Source: DASRFA01 sp035651755 (lineage in GTDB: Bacteria > Desulfobacterota > Binatia > UBA12015). From it: DNA of 64,000 nt. Both the position numbers and the translations under genes were made by a program. Location of the stretch: NCBI GenBank assembly GCA_035651755.1, contig DASRFA010000041.1:1-64000 (forward strand), read 5' to 3'. The notes beneath the pieces are model-generated. The model was not told the DNA's origin. It did not search any database and worked only from the letters and a program-made list of their open reading frames with translations. This document shows positions 7,082 to 15,419 of this stretch, piece by piece (the first letter of the stretch is position 1; every line of letters begins with the position of its first letter).

Positions 7082-7648
7082 TCACCGCATCGCGGAAGAG
7101 ATCGTGCGAGCGGGCCGCACCGTCGCGTCGTTCTCTGCGGCCGGGCGCGACGCCAGCGTGATCGGGTTGCTGAAGATCGCGGAGTTCGGAACCAAGGCTC
7201 GCCGTCCATCGTCGAGTGCGAGCGTGGTGTATCGCAGGTCGATGTGGACGACCATACCCTCGAACCCGGTGACCGAGACGCGGTCGCCATGATGGAAGGG
7301 CCGATACATCAGGATGAGGACGCCCGACAGCGCGTTCGAGAGCGCATCCTTGAGCGCGAAGCCGGCGGCGAAGCCCGCGAGCCCGAGACCCGCGACCAGG
7401 CCCATGACGTTGACGCCGAGCGTCCCGAGGCTGCTCACCACGCCGAACGCGATGATTCCGATCTGCGCGGTGCGCGCGAGCAGCTCCACGATCTCGGGCG
7501 CGCGCAGCGCCCGCGAGCCGACGCGATCGACGATCCGGGCCGCGATGCGCGCGGCGATCGCGAACGCGATCAGGAGCGCGAGCGCCGTCGCGAGGCGCGG
7601 CGCGAAGAGAATCAGCTCGTCGCGCAGCTTCTGGAGCGCGTCGTCCAT
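7082..7648 (-). CDS. Small-conductance mechanosensitive channel (MscS family), short form
   Basis: A 188-residue inner-membrane protein. An N-terminal hydrophobic helix (about residues 12-35) is followed by a second helix around IVELLARTAQIGIIAFGVVSSLG. The pore-lining TM3 then reads GLVAGLGLAGFAAGFALKDALSNALSGVLIL, rich in Gly/Ala as in MscS. The beta domain begins RPFHHGDRVSVTGFEGMVVHIDLRYTTLALDDGRRALVPNSAIFSNPI. The sequence ends soon after the beta domain and lacks most of the C-terminal cage of E. coli MscS, so it is a short variant. It probably relieves turgor on hypo-osmotic shock. It sits between two receiver genes on the same strand. An inverted repeat (7692-7716) lies upstream. Confidence 0.88.
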   Translation of the reverse strand: MDDALQKLRDELILFAPRLATALALLIAFAIAARIAARIVDRVGSRALRAPEIVELLARTAQIGIIAFGVVSSLGTLGVNVMGLVAGLGLAGFAAGFALKDALSNALSGVLILMYRPFHHGDRVSVTGFEGMVVHIDLRYTTLALDDGRRALVPNSAIFSNPITLASRPAAENDATVRPARTISSAMR

Positions 7649-7691
7649 TCCGCGATCTCGCCCGATGCGCGGGTCGTCCCCCCGCTACGAG

Positions 7692-7716
7692 TGTAGAGGC
7701 GATACGCTTCTCTACA
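7692..7716. promoter_or_regulatory. Inverted repeat upstream of the MscS gene
   Basis: TGTAGAG (7692-7698) and CTCTACA (7710-7716) form a perfect 7-bp dyad with an 11-nt spacer, 44 nt upstream of the MscS start. The size and symmetry suit a dimeric repressor site. It could also be a short hairpin at the end of the receiver gene at 7738. Confidence 0.4.
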
Positions 7717-7737
7717 AACGACGCGGACGACGCGGGA

Positions 7738-8112
7738 TCACAGGGCCGCGTACGCGGCGACCAGATCGAGCATGCGGTCGATGTCGATCGGCTTTCGGAA
7801 GGCGGGAACGCCGAGCGATTGCGACACCTGGTCGATGTCGAAGGCGCCCGAGTAGACGACCACCGGGATGCCGGCGAAGCGATCGTCTCCCGACTGCCAG
7901 GTCCGGAACTCGAAGCCGTCCATCCGCGGCATCGCGAGGTCGAGCATGATCAGGCTCGGCCGCAGGCCGGCTTGGAGCTGCGCGACGGCGTCGAGCCCGT
8001 CGACCGCCGTGCGCACCTTGTAGCCCTCGCTCTCGAGGACGAACGAGATCGCGTCGCGGATGTCGGCGGAGTCTTCGACCACCAGGACCGGTTTGGCGGG
8101 GGCTTGGCTCAT
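7738..8112 (-). CDS. Stand-alone CheY-like response-regulator receiver (copy 3)
   Basis: A 124-residue receiver from the ATG at 8112. VLVVEDSADIRDAI gives the acidic residues, LIMLDLAMPRMDGFEFR the phosphoacceptor Asp58, VVVYSG the switch position and FRKPIDIDRMLDLV the Lys-Pro. It is the third member of the paralogous set at 5397 and 6665. The frame continues far upstream without a stop, but everything before MSQAPAKPVLVVED lacks receiver homology. No output domain. Confidence 0.92.
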   Translation of the reverse strand: MSQAPAKPVLVVEDSADIRDAISFVLESEGYKVRTAVDGLDAVAQLQAGLRPSLIMLDLAMPRMDGFEFRTWQSGDDRFAGIPVVVYSGAFDIDQVSQSLGVPAFRKPIDIDRMLDLVAAYAAL

Positions 8113-8431
8113 CGCGATCGCGCGAGTGAAGAATGGGACGGGGGCCCCCGGTGTGTCAACGCGGTGCATCCCGGGACGGACCGCGCACTTCTCCGCGTCC
8201 GGGCCGCAGACGCCATGCAATTTCTTCAGCGTGCACGTGCGCGGACCGCGAGCGATGGGAAGATCCTTGACGCGCGACATCGCCCCGCCGGCCCGCGAGG
8301 CCCCGCTCGCCGTAGAAATCCGCCAGGCGTCCTGGCTGCACCCGTCGGCCGACCGGCTGCGGATCGCGGCTGGACAACGGCCCGAAATGACGGCATGGGG
8401 CTTGCTGCCAGGCGCGTGAGGAGGTTGGCTG
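8113..8431. other. Divergent intergenic region, no gene seen
   Basis: About 320 nt between the minus-strand receiver and the plus-strand small exported protein. I find no coding frame with family features, no clear promoter and no strong hairpin. Only the ribosome-binding site GAGGAGGT just before 8432 stands out. Confidence 0.5.
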
Positions 8432-8728
8432 ATGCGAAGAGGCACGATCGGCTTCGTCGTCGCGGCGACGTGGTTCGCTCTGTGTGGATCGGCGCTCGCC
8501 GCCGGTCCCGCGGGAGCGACCGGGGCGCTCGCGGGGTCGCTCGCGCGTCCTGTCGGCATCCGCGCGGCGGACAGCGACGGCCCGACGACGCGAAGCGGAA
8601 CGACGCCTCGGATCGGCGGAGCGGGTGCGGGAAGCGGCCTGAACGGCGCCGTGGCGTCGCCGCTCGGGAGCCGGATGAACCGCGCCGTTCCGCAGATGCG
8701 CTCGACGCTGACGCCGTTGCCGCGTTGA
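8432..8728 (+). CDS. Small secreted hypothetical protein
   Basis: A 98-residue protein preceded by a strong GAGGAGG ribosome-binding site. The N-terminus MRRGTIGFVVAATWFALCGSALAA is a classic Sec signal peptide (basic start, hydrophobic core, Ala-x-Ala cleavage near residue 24). The mature part is low-complexity, rich in Gly, Ala, Ser and Arg (GGAGAGSGLNGAVASPLGS). No family was recognised. Its TGA overlaps a TTG start of the next exported protein (TTGA), implying coupled translation. Confidence 0.65.
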   Translation: MRRGTIGFVVAATWFALCGSALAAGPAGATGALAGSLARPVGIRAADSDGPTTRSGTTPRIGGAGAGSGLNGAVASPLGSRMNRAVPQMRSTLTPLPR

Positions 8729-9027
8729 GGCACGGTCGGCAAACGAGCCGCGCGAGCGCCGCTCGAATCGCGGCGCTCGCGCTCGCGGCGTCCATCGCGG
8801 CGCCTCTTGGAGCCGCAGCGGCCGACAAATCGTCGGATCGCGCGCTCGAGGAGGACCGGCGCGTGATCGCAGCCGGGGAGGTCGACTCCTCGCAGAAGAA
8901 CGCGAAGCAGCCCGCCCCCGCGCGGACGCCCGCGGCGACCCCGAACCCCGCCGCGGACGACCTCGGCGCCGCCGGAACCGGCAACGAGAAGCAGGACGGC
9001 GGCGGCCGCCACGAGCGCTCCCGCTGA
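8725..9027 (+). CDS. Small secreted hypothetical protein, translationally coupled
   Basis: The frame runs 100 codons from a TTG at 8725 that overlaps the stop of the preceding gene by 3 nt (TTGA). An Arg-rich start leads into the hydrophobic AARIAALALAASIAAPLGAAAA, a signal peptide with a likely cut near residue 36. The mature part (KSSDRALEEDRRVIAAGEVD, then a Pro/Ala-rich and Gly/Asp-rich tail) is charged and probably disordered. No family recognised. The non-ATG start is inferred from the overlap and the position of the signal peptide. Confidence 0.5.
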   Translation: MRHGRQTSRASAARIAALALAASIAAPLGAAAADKSSDRALEEDRRVIAAGEVDSSQKNAKQPAPARTPAATPNPAADDLGAAGTGNEKQDGGGRHERSR

Positions 9028-9128
9028 GGGGGACCCGGCGCGACGCGGCGGCTGGGACAAAATTCGGACGGGCGGCCGCGCAACTTCCCGCTTCCGGCTT
9101 TTGGAGCGGGGGGATAAGGAGTGGCGCG

Positions 9129-10046
9129 ATGACCGTTCCCCCATCGCGCCGCCTCGCCCTTGCCGCTTCCGCCCTGCTCGCCGTGGCGTCCGCTTGCGGC
9201 GACTCGAGCAGCGGCACGCCTCGCACGATCGGCGTCCTGGGCGCGTTCCCCGCCGAGCTCGCCGCGATCCTCGATCGAACGAACGTCGAGGAGACGCGGG
9301 AGGTGGAAGGCCGTATCTTCCGGATCGGATCGATCGGCCGGACGCGCGTCGTCGTCGGGATGACGGGCGTGGGGCTCGTGAACGCGCAGACGACGACGCG
9401 CACGCTCCTCGACAACTTCGACGTCTCGGGCGTCGTCGTCTCCGCCGTCGCCGGCAGCCCGCTCCGCGATGCGGACGTCACCGTCCCCGAGACGTGGGTG
9501 CTCGACGACGGGAGCCGCTACCGTTGCCACGAGCCTTGGCTCGACGTCGCGAAGCAGGTCACGGCCGCGGGCGCGATCGCGCTCGAGCGCTGCGCGATCG
9601 TCCCCGACGTGACGCCGATCCCCGGAGTTCCGCCGGGCACGATGGTGTGCTTCCCGTACGAGCCCGGCGTCGTCGTGGGCGGGTACGGGAGCAGCAGCGA
9701 CCCGTTCGGCGGCCAGGCGTTCCAATGCCTGCCGACGACGGACGACGTGTTCGCGTGCGACACCGCTCTCCCGGGCGCGTTCGTCCCGGTCTCGGTCGGG
9801 CCGGAGGCGACGGCGGAGCTCACGGTCGTCGGCTCCGACACGCAGGTCGCGTACGACGAAGAAACGGCCGCGATCGCGCGCGAGGTCACGGCGAGCGGGC
9901 TTCCCTTCATCGCCTTCCGCGCCGCATCCGACGGCGGGCCCGATCCCCTGAACTTGACGGAGTTCGTCGAGTTCTTCGCGTACTACCGGCTCGCCGCGCA
10001 CAACGCCGCCGCGGCCGCGGCCGCCTTCATCGACCGACTGCCGTAG
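9129..10046 (+). CDS. Exported lipoprotein of the nucleoside phosphorylase/MTAN superfamily
   Basis: A 305-residue protein with an AAGGAG ribosome-binding site. The N-terminus MTVPPSRRLALAASALLAVA leads to SACGDSS, a lipobox-like sequence with Cys23. After it comes the nucleosidase fold: TIGVLGAFPAELAAILDRT (compare the IGAF-EE motif of MTA/SAH nucleosidase), RTRVVVGMTGVGLVNAQTTTRTLLDNF and VVVSAVAGSPLRDADVTVPE. The C-terminal part (LPFIAFRAASDGG.DPL) resembles the nucleotide-binding end of the family. A roughly 80-residue insertion with several Cys lies in the middle. An extracytoplasmic location is unusual for these enzymes. It might cleave nucleosides in the periplasm or be a non-enzymatic binding protein. 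Confidence 0.72.
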   Translation: MTVPPSRRLALAASALLAVASACGDSSSGTPRTIGVLGAFPAELAAILDRTNVEETREVEGRIFRIGSIGRTRVVVGMTGVGLVNAQTTTRTLLDNFDVSGVVVSAVAGSPLRDADVTVPETWVLDDGSRYRCHEPWLDVAKQVTAAGAIALERCAIVPDVTPIPGVPPGTMVCFPYEPGVVVGGYGSSSDPFGGQAFQCLPTTDDVFACDTALPGAFVPVSVGPEATAELTVVGSDTQVAYDEETAAIAREVTASGLPFIAFRAASDGGPDPLNLTEFVEFFAYYRLAAHNAAAAAAAFIDRLP

Positions 10047-10316
10047 CCGTCCGCGCAGCTAGCCGCCGCGGCGCGCGATCGCGCGCGCGAGCTCCGCCTT
10101 CGACATGCGCGATCGTGTGACGGCCGGGTCGCACCAACCACGGCTGGCCGCGATCTTGCGACTGCGTCGGGGTGGCGAGGCGGGCCGGGCGCGGCATGTG
10201 GGTCGTGCGCGGTCCGCACCGGTCACACGAGGCCTCCGGGAACGCCCTACACGACGAAACTGCAATCGCGCCGTGCGACGGGCCGACGGCACGGCGCAGC
10301 GCCGAGGAGTCGCACC

Positions 10317-10778
10317 ATGGAGCAGACGATGATCGCACCCGCGAGCGAGCGCGTGCGGCACAACACGGCGTCCGACGTGAACGAGGCGATCGACGAGCGG
10401 ACGCGACGCGACGTCGCGTACTTCCGCGCGCACCCCGCCGAGGTGCCGCACCGGCTGGGCGAGCTCGAGCGCGAGTGGGACGTCGAGCGAGCCCTCGCGA
10501 CGGCATCGTCGTGCCTGAGCCTGCTCGGCCTCGCGCTCGGCGGGATCCGCCGGCGCCGCTGGCTCCTCCTGCCGCTCGTCGTGCAGTCGTTCTACCTGCA
10601 GCACACGCTTCAGGGCTGGTGCCCGCCGCTCCCCGCGTTGCGTCGCCTCGGCTTCCGGACGCCGCGCGAGATCGACGACGAGCGCTGCGAGCTCGAGGCG
10701 ATCGCGCGCGAGCGCGACGCGTACGGCGACGAGCCGGCGTCCTCGCACGGCGGCGAGCGGCCGCCCGTGCTGCCGTGA
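10317..10778 (+). CDS. YgaP-like/DUF2892 transmembrane protein
   Basis: A 153-residue protein preceded by GAGGAG. The N-terminal roughly 45 residues are polar. The centre REWDVERALATASSCLSLLGLALG, a basic turn and WLLLPLVVQSFYLQHTLQGW form two membrane helices, followed by CPPLPALRRLGFRTPREIDDERCELEAI. The WD.ERALAT...SL.GL.LG and LQGWCPP.P.LR.LG.RT..EI..ER..L pattern belongs to inner-membrane proteins resembling the YgaP transmembrane domain (DUF2892). Function unknown. The next small gene starts with GTGA overlapping its stop, so the two are coupled. Confidence 0.7.
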   Translation: MEQTMIAPASERVRHNTASDVNEAIDERTRRDVAYFRAHPAEVPHRLGELEREWDVERALATASSCLSLLGLALGGIRRRRWLLLPLVVQSFYLQHTLQGWCPPLPALRRLGFRTPREIDDERCELEAIARERDAYGDEPASSHGGERPPVLP

Positions 10779-11062
10779 TCCGGTTGGCCGCTGGGTTCGC
10801 GCTCGCAGCGGCTCTCGCGGCGGCGCCGGCTGGTGCGATCGCGTGTCCGGTCTGCAACACGGAGACCGGCGCAGCGGTACGCGCGGGCATCTTCGACGAC
10901 CGACTCCTCGCGACCGCACTCGCGGTGATCGCCCCGTTTCCCGCGCTCGCGCTGGTCGTGCTCGGCATCGGCCTCGGCGCCTTCGTCGACGGCATCGCCT
11001 TCGTTCCGCGGCCGTCGCGCGCGCCGCCTCAGCGCCGCGCGAACCTCCGCAGGGTCACGTAG
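10775..11062 (+). CDS. Small membrane protein with CPVC motif
   Basis: A 95-residue product from a GTG at 10775 that overlaps the upstream stop (GTGA). It begins with a signal peptide or first helix (VIRLAAGFALAAALAAAPAG), then ACPVCNTETGAAVRAGIFDD, then a second hydrophobic segment LLATALAVIAPFPALALVVLGIGLG. The CPVC pair right after the export signal suggests a thiol or metal site on the periplasmic face. The last 11 codons run antisense into the 3-prime end of the RND permease gene (tail-to-tail overlap of 34 nt). No characterised family recalled. Confidence 0.6.
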   Translation: MIRLAAGFALAAALAAAPAGAIACPVCNTETGAAVRAGIFDDRLLATALAVIAPFPALALVVLGIGLGAFVDGIAFVPRPSRAPPQRRANLRRVT

Positions 11063-14000
11063 AAGACCGGCGTCAAGAAGAGGCCGAGGATCGTCACGCC
11101 GAGCATGCCGGAGAACACCGCGGTGCCGAGCGCGCGCCGCATCTCGCTCCCCGGCCCGATTGCGCGCGCGAGCGGGACGACGCCCAGGATGAACGCGAAC
11201 GACGTCATCAGGATCGGGCGGAGTCGAAGCCGGCACGCCTCGACGGCGGCGCTGAAGCGGTCCTTCCCCTCCTCCTCCTGCTGCTTCGCGAACTCCACGA
11301 TCAGGACCGCGTTCTTCGCGGCGAGGCCGATCAGCACGATGAAGCCGATCTGCGTGATGAGGTTGTTGTCGAAGCCCGCGAGCCAGATCCCGAGCAGGGC
11401 GAACGGCAGGCACATCGGCGCGATCAGGATGATCGCGAGCGGAAGGAGCCAGCTTTCGTACTCGGCCGAGTGCACGAGGAAGACGAACAGGACGCAGAGC
11501 GGGAAGACGAAGAGCGCGGTATTCCCCGCGAGCTTCGCCTGGTACGCGATGTCCGTCCACTCGATCGCCATCCCGGACGGGAGGACGTTCGCGGCGACGC
11601 GCTCCATCGTCGCCATCGCCGTACCCTGGCTCCCGCCCGCGGGCGCGTCGCCGTTCACCTCGGCGGCGGGGAACATGTTGTAGCGCACGATGCGATCGGG
11701 GCCGCTCCGCCACTTGACGTCCATCACGGAGCCGAGCGGCACCATCCGCCCCGTCGCGTTCCGCGTCTTCAGCTGCATGATGTTCTCGGGCTCGTCCCGG
11801 AACGCGCCCTCGGCCTGCGTGCGCACCTGGAACGTCCGCCCGAAGCGGTTGAAGTCGTTCACGTAGACCGAGCCGAGATAGACCTGCAGCGTGTCGAAGA
11901 CGTTTCCGAGCGGGACGTCGAGCTTGTTCGCCTTCACGCGGTCGACGTCGGCGTAGATCTGCGGCGTCGCCGCGCGGAAGGACGTGAACACGCTCGTCAC
12001 GTCGGGCTCGGCGCGCGCCGCGCCGACGTAGCCGTCGGTCGCCTCCTGGAGCGCGTGCAGGCCGGTCTCCGCCCGGTCCTGCACGAGGAGCTTGAATCCG
12101 CCCGCCGTTCCGAGACCGCGGACCGGCGGCGGCGGGATCACGAAGACGTCTGCGTCCGTGATCTCGCCGAGGCGCTTCCGCAGATCGGCCGTGATCTGGT
12201 TCGCGGTCGGGCCGTGCTCGCGCTCCTCGAAGGGAGCGGGGCCGACGAAGATCGCGCCGGCGTTCGAGGCGTTCGCGCGCGTCGACCCGGAGAAGCCCGC
12301 GAACGCGACCGCGTAGCGGATGCCGGGCGTCTGGAGGATGATGTCGCTCGCCTTTCGGACGACCGCGTCGGTGCGCTCGAGCGACGCGCCGTCGGGCAGC
12401 TGGATCGAGACGATCAGGTAGCCCATGTCCTGCGCGGGGATGAACCCCGTCGGCATGGTCGTGAAGCCGAACGCGGTGAGAGCGAGAAAGGTCCCGTACA
12501 CCGCGAACCCGATCGCGCCGCGACGCACGAGCCAGCCGACGCTCCGCCCGTAGGTCTCGCTCAGGCGCTCGAAGCCGCGGTTGAAGCCGCGGAAGAACCG
12601 GCCGAGCGCGCGGTCCCAGAGCCGACCGAACCAGTCGCGCTCGCCGTCGTGCGGCCGGAGGAGGAGCGCGCAGAGCGCCGGGCTGAGGGTCAGCGAGTTG
12701 AATGCCGACAGCATCGTGGAGACCGCGATCGTGAGCGCGAACTGGCGGTAGAATTGACCCGAGATGCCGCTCACGAACGCCGTCGGCACGAACACCGCCG
12801 ACAGCCCGAACGCGATCGCGATCACCGCGGGCGTGACCTCGTCCATCGCCTTGCGCGCCGCCTCGCGCGGCGGCAGGCCTTCCGCGATGTGGCGCTCGAC
12901 GTTCTCGACGACGACGATCGCGTCGTCGACGACGATGCCGATCGCGAGCACGAGCCCGAAGAGCGAGAGCATGTTCAGCGAGAACCCGAACGCCGCCATC
13001 GCCGCGAACGTGCCGACGAGGGAGACCGGGATCGCGAGCAGCGGGATCACGCTCGCGCGCCAGCTCTGGAGGAAGACCAGCACGACGAGCACGACGAGGC
13101 CGATCGCCTCGTAGAGCGTGTGGATGACGGAGTCGATCGACTTCCGGACGAAGACCGTCGGGTTGTAGACGATGCGGTACTCGAGCCCCTGCGGGAAGCT
13201 CTGCGAGAGCTCCGCCATCGTCCGCTGGACCTCCTGGGCCGTCGCGAGCGCGTTCGAGCCCGGGCGCTGCAAGATCGCCATCGCGACCGCGGGCTGGTTG
13301 TCGAGGTAGCTGTTCACGCCGTAGTCGCGCGCGCCGAGCTCGATGCGCGCGACGTCCTTGAGTCGCGTGATCCGGCCGAGGTCGTCCGTTCCGCGCTTGA
13401 TGACGACGTTCTCGAACTGCTCGGGCTCGAGGAGGCGGCCGAGCGTCAGCACGGGAAGCTGGAACGCGCGCCCCGAAGGCACGGGCGGCTGCCCGATGAT
13501 GCCGGACGCGACCTGCACGTTCTGCTCGCGCAGGGCCTGCACGACGTCGCTGGTCGCGATGTTGCGCGCCGCGAGCCGCTCGGGGTCGAGCCAGATGCGC
13601 ATGCTGTACTCGCGGAGGCCGAAGAGCGTCACATCGCCGACGCCGGCGATGCGCGCGAGCACGTCGCGCACCTGGATGAGCGCGAAGTTGCCGATGTAGA
13701 GCTGGTCGTAGCGATCATCGGGCGACAGCAGGTGCACGACCATCAACAGATCGGGCGACGACTTGAGCGTCGTGACGCCGATCCGCCGCACCTCCTCGGG
13801 AAGGCGCGGCTCCGCGATCGCGACCCGGTTCTGGACCAGCACCTGCGCCTTGTCGAGATCGGTGCCGAGCTTGAACGTGATGGTCAGCTGCATCTGACCG
13901 TCGGTCGTGCTCTGCGAGGACATGTAGAGCATGTCCTCGACACCGTTCACCTCCTGCTCGATCGGGGTCGCGACCGTCTCCGCGATGACCTCCGGCGGCG

Positions 14001-14160
14001 CGCCGGGATACGACGCGCGCACGACCACCGTCGGCGGCACGACGTCGGGATACTGCGCGACCGGGAGCGACCGGTACGCGATCGCGCCGACGATGATCGT
14101 GAAGATCGAGAGGACGGCCGCGAAGATCGGACGGTCGATGAAGAACCGCGAGATGTTCAT
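11029..14160 (-). CDS. RND multidrug efflux permease (HAE1/AcrB type)
   Basis: A 1043-residue inner-membrane proton antiporter. It starts MNISRFFIDRPIFAAVLSIF and contains SLPVAQYPDVVPPTVVV and the TM4 motif LAIGIVVDDAIVVVENVERH, whose adjacent Asp pair drives proton relay. It also has PAVIAIAFGLSAVFVPTAFV, LTLSPALCALLL and the C-terminal IGLAAKNAVLIVEFA. The length and two large periplasmic loops match HAE1 permeases that export drugs, bile salts or solvents. It is the last gene of a minus-strand operon: outer-membrane factor, adaptor, permease. Its ATG overlaps the adaptor stop (ATGA). Regulation is probably by the divergent TetR protein (16959-17594) through the palindrome at 16908-16921. 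Confidence 0.96.
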   Translation of the reverse strand: MNISRFFIDRPIFAAVLSIFTIIVGAIAYRSLPVAQYPDVVPPTVVVRASYPGAPPEVIAETVATPIEQEVNGVEDMLYMSSQSTTDGQMQLTITFKLGTDLDKAQVLVQNRVAIAEPRLPEEVRRIGVTTLKSSPDLLMVVHLLSPDDRYDQLYIGNFALIQVRDVLARIAGVGDVTLFGLREYSMRIWLDPERLAARNIATSDVVQALREQNVQVASGIIGQPPVPSGRAFQLPVLTLGRLLEPEQFENVVIKRGTDDLGRITRLKDVARIELGARDYGVNSYLDNQPAVAMAILQRPGSNALATAQEVQRTMAELSQSFPQGLEYRIVYNPTVFVRKSIDSVIHTLYEAIGLVVLVVLVFLQSWRASVIPLLAIPVSLVGTFAAMAAFGFSLNMLSLFGLVLAIGIVVDDAIVVVENVERHIAEGLPPREAARKAMDEVTPAVIAIAFGLSAVFVPTAFVSGISGQFYRQFALTIAVSTMLSAFNSLTLSPALCALLLRPHDGERDWFGRLWDRALGRFFRGFNRGFERLSETYGRSVGWLVRRGAIGFAVYGTFLALTAFGFTTMPTGFIPAQDMGYLIVSIQLPDGASLERTDAVVRKASDIILQTPGIRYAVAFAGFSGSTRANASNAGAIFVGPAPFEEREHGPTANQITADLRKRLGEITDADVFVIPPPPVRGLGTAGGFKLLVQDRAETGLHALQEATDGYVGAARAEPDVTSVFTSFRAATPQIYADVDRVKANKLDVPLGNVFDTLQVYLGSVYVNDFNRFGRTFQVRTQAEGAFRDEPENIMQLKTRNATGRMVPLGSVMDVKWRSGPDRIVRYNMFPAAEVNGDAPAGGSQGTAMATMERVAANVLPSGMAIEWTDIAYQAKLAGNTALFVFPLCVLFVFLVHSAEYESWLLPLAIILIAPMCLPFALLGIWLAGFDNNLITQIGFIVLIGLAAKNAVLIVEFAKQQEEEGKDRFSAAVEACRLRLRPILMTSFAFILGVVPLARAIGPGSEMRRALGTAVFSGMLGVTILGLFLTPVFYVTLRRFARR

Positions 14161-15419
14161 CGCCGACCGCCGGCTCGCGCCGGCGCCGCCGGCGACGCGA
14201 GCGCGCGCGGCTCGTCCGCCGGCGACGCCAACGGCGACGCGTCCGCCCGCGCTTGCTGGACGAGCGGCTTCTCCTCGGCGTCGACGGCGACGCCCGGCCG
14301 GACGCGCTGGAGCCCGCTCACGATGACGCGATCGTCGACGCCGACCCCGTCGCGAACGACGCGCAGACCCTGGATCAGCGGCCCGGTCGAGATCGCGCGG
14401 TACTGCGCGACGCCGCGATCGTCGACGACGAGCACGTACTTCTTCGCCTGGTCGCTCTGGATCGCCTCGTCGGGCAGGAGCACGGTGCGGTAGTCGCCGC
14501 GGCCCGGGAGGCGGAGGCGCGCGAACAGGCCGGGCGTCAAGCTCAGGTCGGGATTCGGCAAGATCGCCCGTCCGATGATCGTCCCGGTCGCCGGATCGAG
14601 CTGGTTGTCGACGAAGTCCATGTAGCCCTGGTGCGGGAACCCCTCCTCGTCGGCGAGGCCGACCTGCACGGGGTTTCGCACCTCGCGGGAGCTCGCGCGC
14701 TCGCCGGTTCTCGCGAGCCGCTGGTACTTGAGAAACGACTGCTCGTCGGCCTCGAAGATCGCGTGGATCGGGTCCAGCGACACGATGGTGGTGATGAGCG
14801 TCCCCTGCGTGCCGGAGCCGCCGTTCACGAGGTTGCCCTCGGTCACGAGCCGCCGCCCGACGCGCCCGGCGATCGGCGCGCGCACCTGCGTGAACTCGAC
14901 GTCGAGGCGAGCCGCGTCGACCGCCGCCGACGCCGCCTCCAGCGACGCCTCCGCCTGGCGCGCCTCGGCGGCGCGCGTGTCGGCCTCCTCGCGCGAGATC
15001 GCGTCGCGTCCGACGAGGTTCATCGCACGCTCGAGCTTCTTGCGCGCGAGGTCGAGGCGCGCCTTCGCGACCGCGAGGTCGCCCTCCGCGCGCCGTCGCA
15101 CCGCCTCGTAGGGACGGGCGTCGATCTGGACGAGCTGCGTGCCCTTCTGGACGATCGCGCCCTCCCGGAAATCGACCGACTGGAGGTAGCCGCTCACGCG
15201 CGGCCGCACCTCCACGAATTCGATCGCTTCGAGGCGCGCCGTGTACTCGTCCCACTCGGTCACGTCGCGCTCGACCGGCCGTGAGACGACGACCTTCGGC
15301 GCGGACCGCGGCGGCGCCTTCTCCTGCCGGCACGAGGCGGCCGCGAGCGCGACGGCCGCCAGGACGAAAGCTCGTCTGCCGGCTCGGCCCGGCACGAACG
15401 CCCCACTCTCAGCTCGCAT
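14157..15419 (-). CDS. RND periplasmic adaptor (AcrA/MexA-type lipoprotein)
   Basis: A 420-residue membrane fusion protein from the ATG at 15419, with a GGAAGGG ribosome-binding site. The frame also opens at 15440. The N-terminus has a lipobox, VLAAVALAAASC with Cys30. Adaptor segments follow: VSRPVERDVTEWDEYTARLE, FVEVRPRVSGYLQSVDFREG, the first lipoyl half, a coiled-coil hairpin of about residues 105-185, then VRAPIAGRVGRRLVTEGNLV for the second lipoyl half and a beta barrel (FEADEQSFLKYQRL). It bridges the permease and the outer-membrane factor. The start overlaps the stop of the upstream OMF gene and the end overlaps the permease start, so the three are tightly coupled. Confidence 0.94.
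   Translation of the reverse strand: MRAESGAFVPGRAGRRAFVLAAVALAAASCRQEKAPPRSAPKVVVSRPVERDVTEWDEYTARLEAIEFVEVRPRVSGYLQSVDFREGAIVQKGTQLVQIDARPYEAVRRRAEGDLAVAKARLDLARKKLERAMNLVGRDAISREEADTRAAEARQAEASLEAASAAVDAARLDVEFTQVRAPIAGRVGRRLVTEGNLVNGGSGTQGTLITTIVSLDPIHAIFEADEQSFLKYQRLARTGERASSREVRNPVQVGLADEEGFPHQGYMDFVDNQLDPATGTIIGRAILPNPDLSLTPGLFARLRLPGRGDYRTVLLPDEAIQSDQAKKYVLVVDDRGVAQYRAISTGPLIQGLRVVRDGVGVDDRVIVSGLQRVRPGVAVDAEEKPLVQQARADASPLASPADEPRALASPAAPARAGGRR

Noticed and set aside
10059..10110. Minus-strand tail encoding MSKAELARAIARRGG
   Set aside because: It resembles the end of Rho-N/SAP-like proteins, but no upstream coding sequence in frame supports it; too short to call.
10843..14493. Very long plus-strand reading frame (1216 codons) opposite the RND permease
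   Set aside because: It is antisense to a complete, motif-rich permease; its translation is Arg/Asp/Glu/His-rich without any domain, a common artefact of GC-rich DNA.
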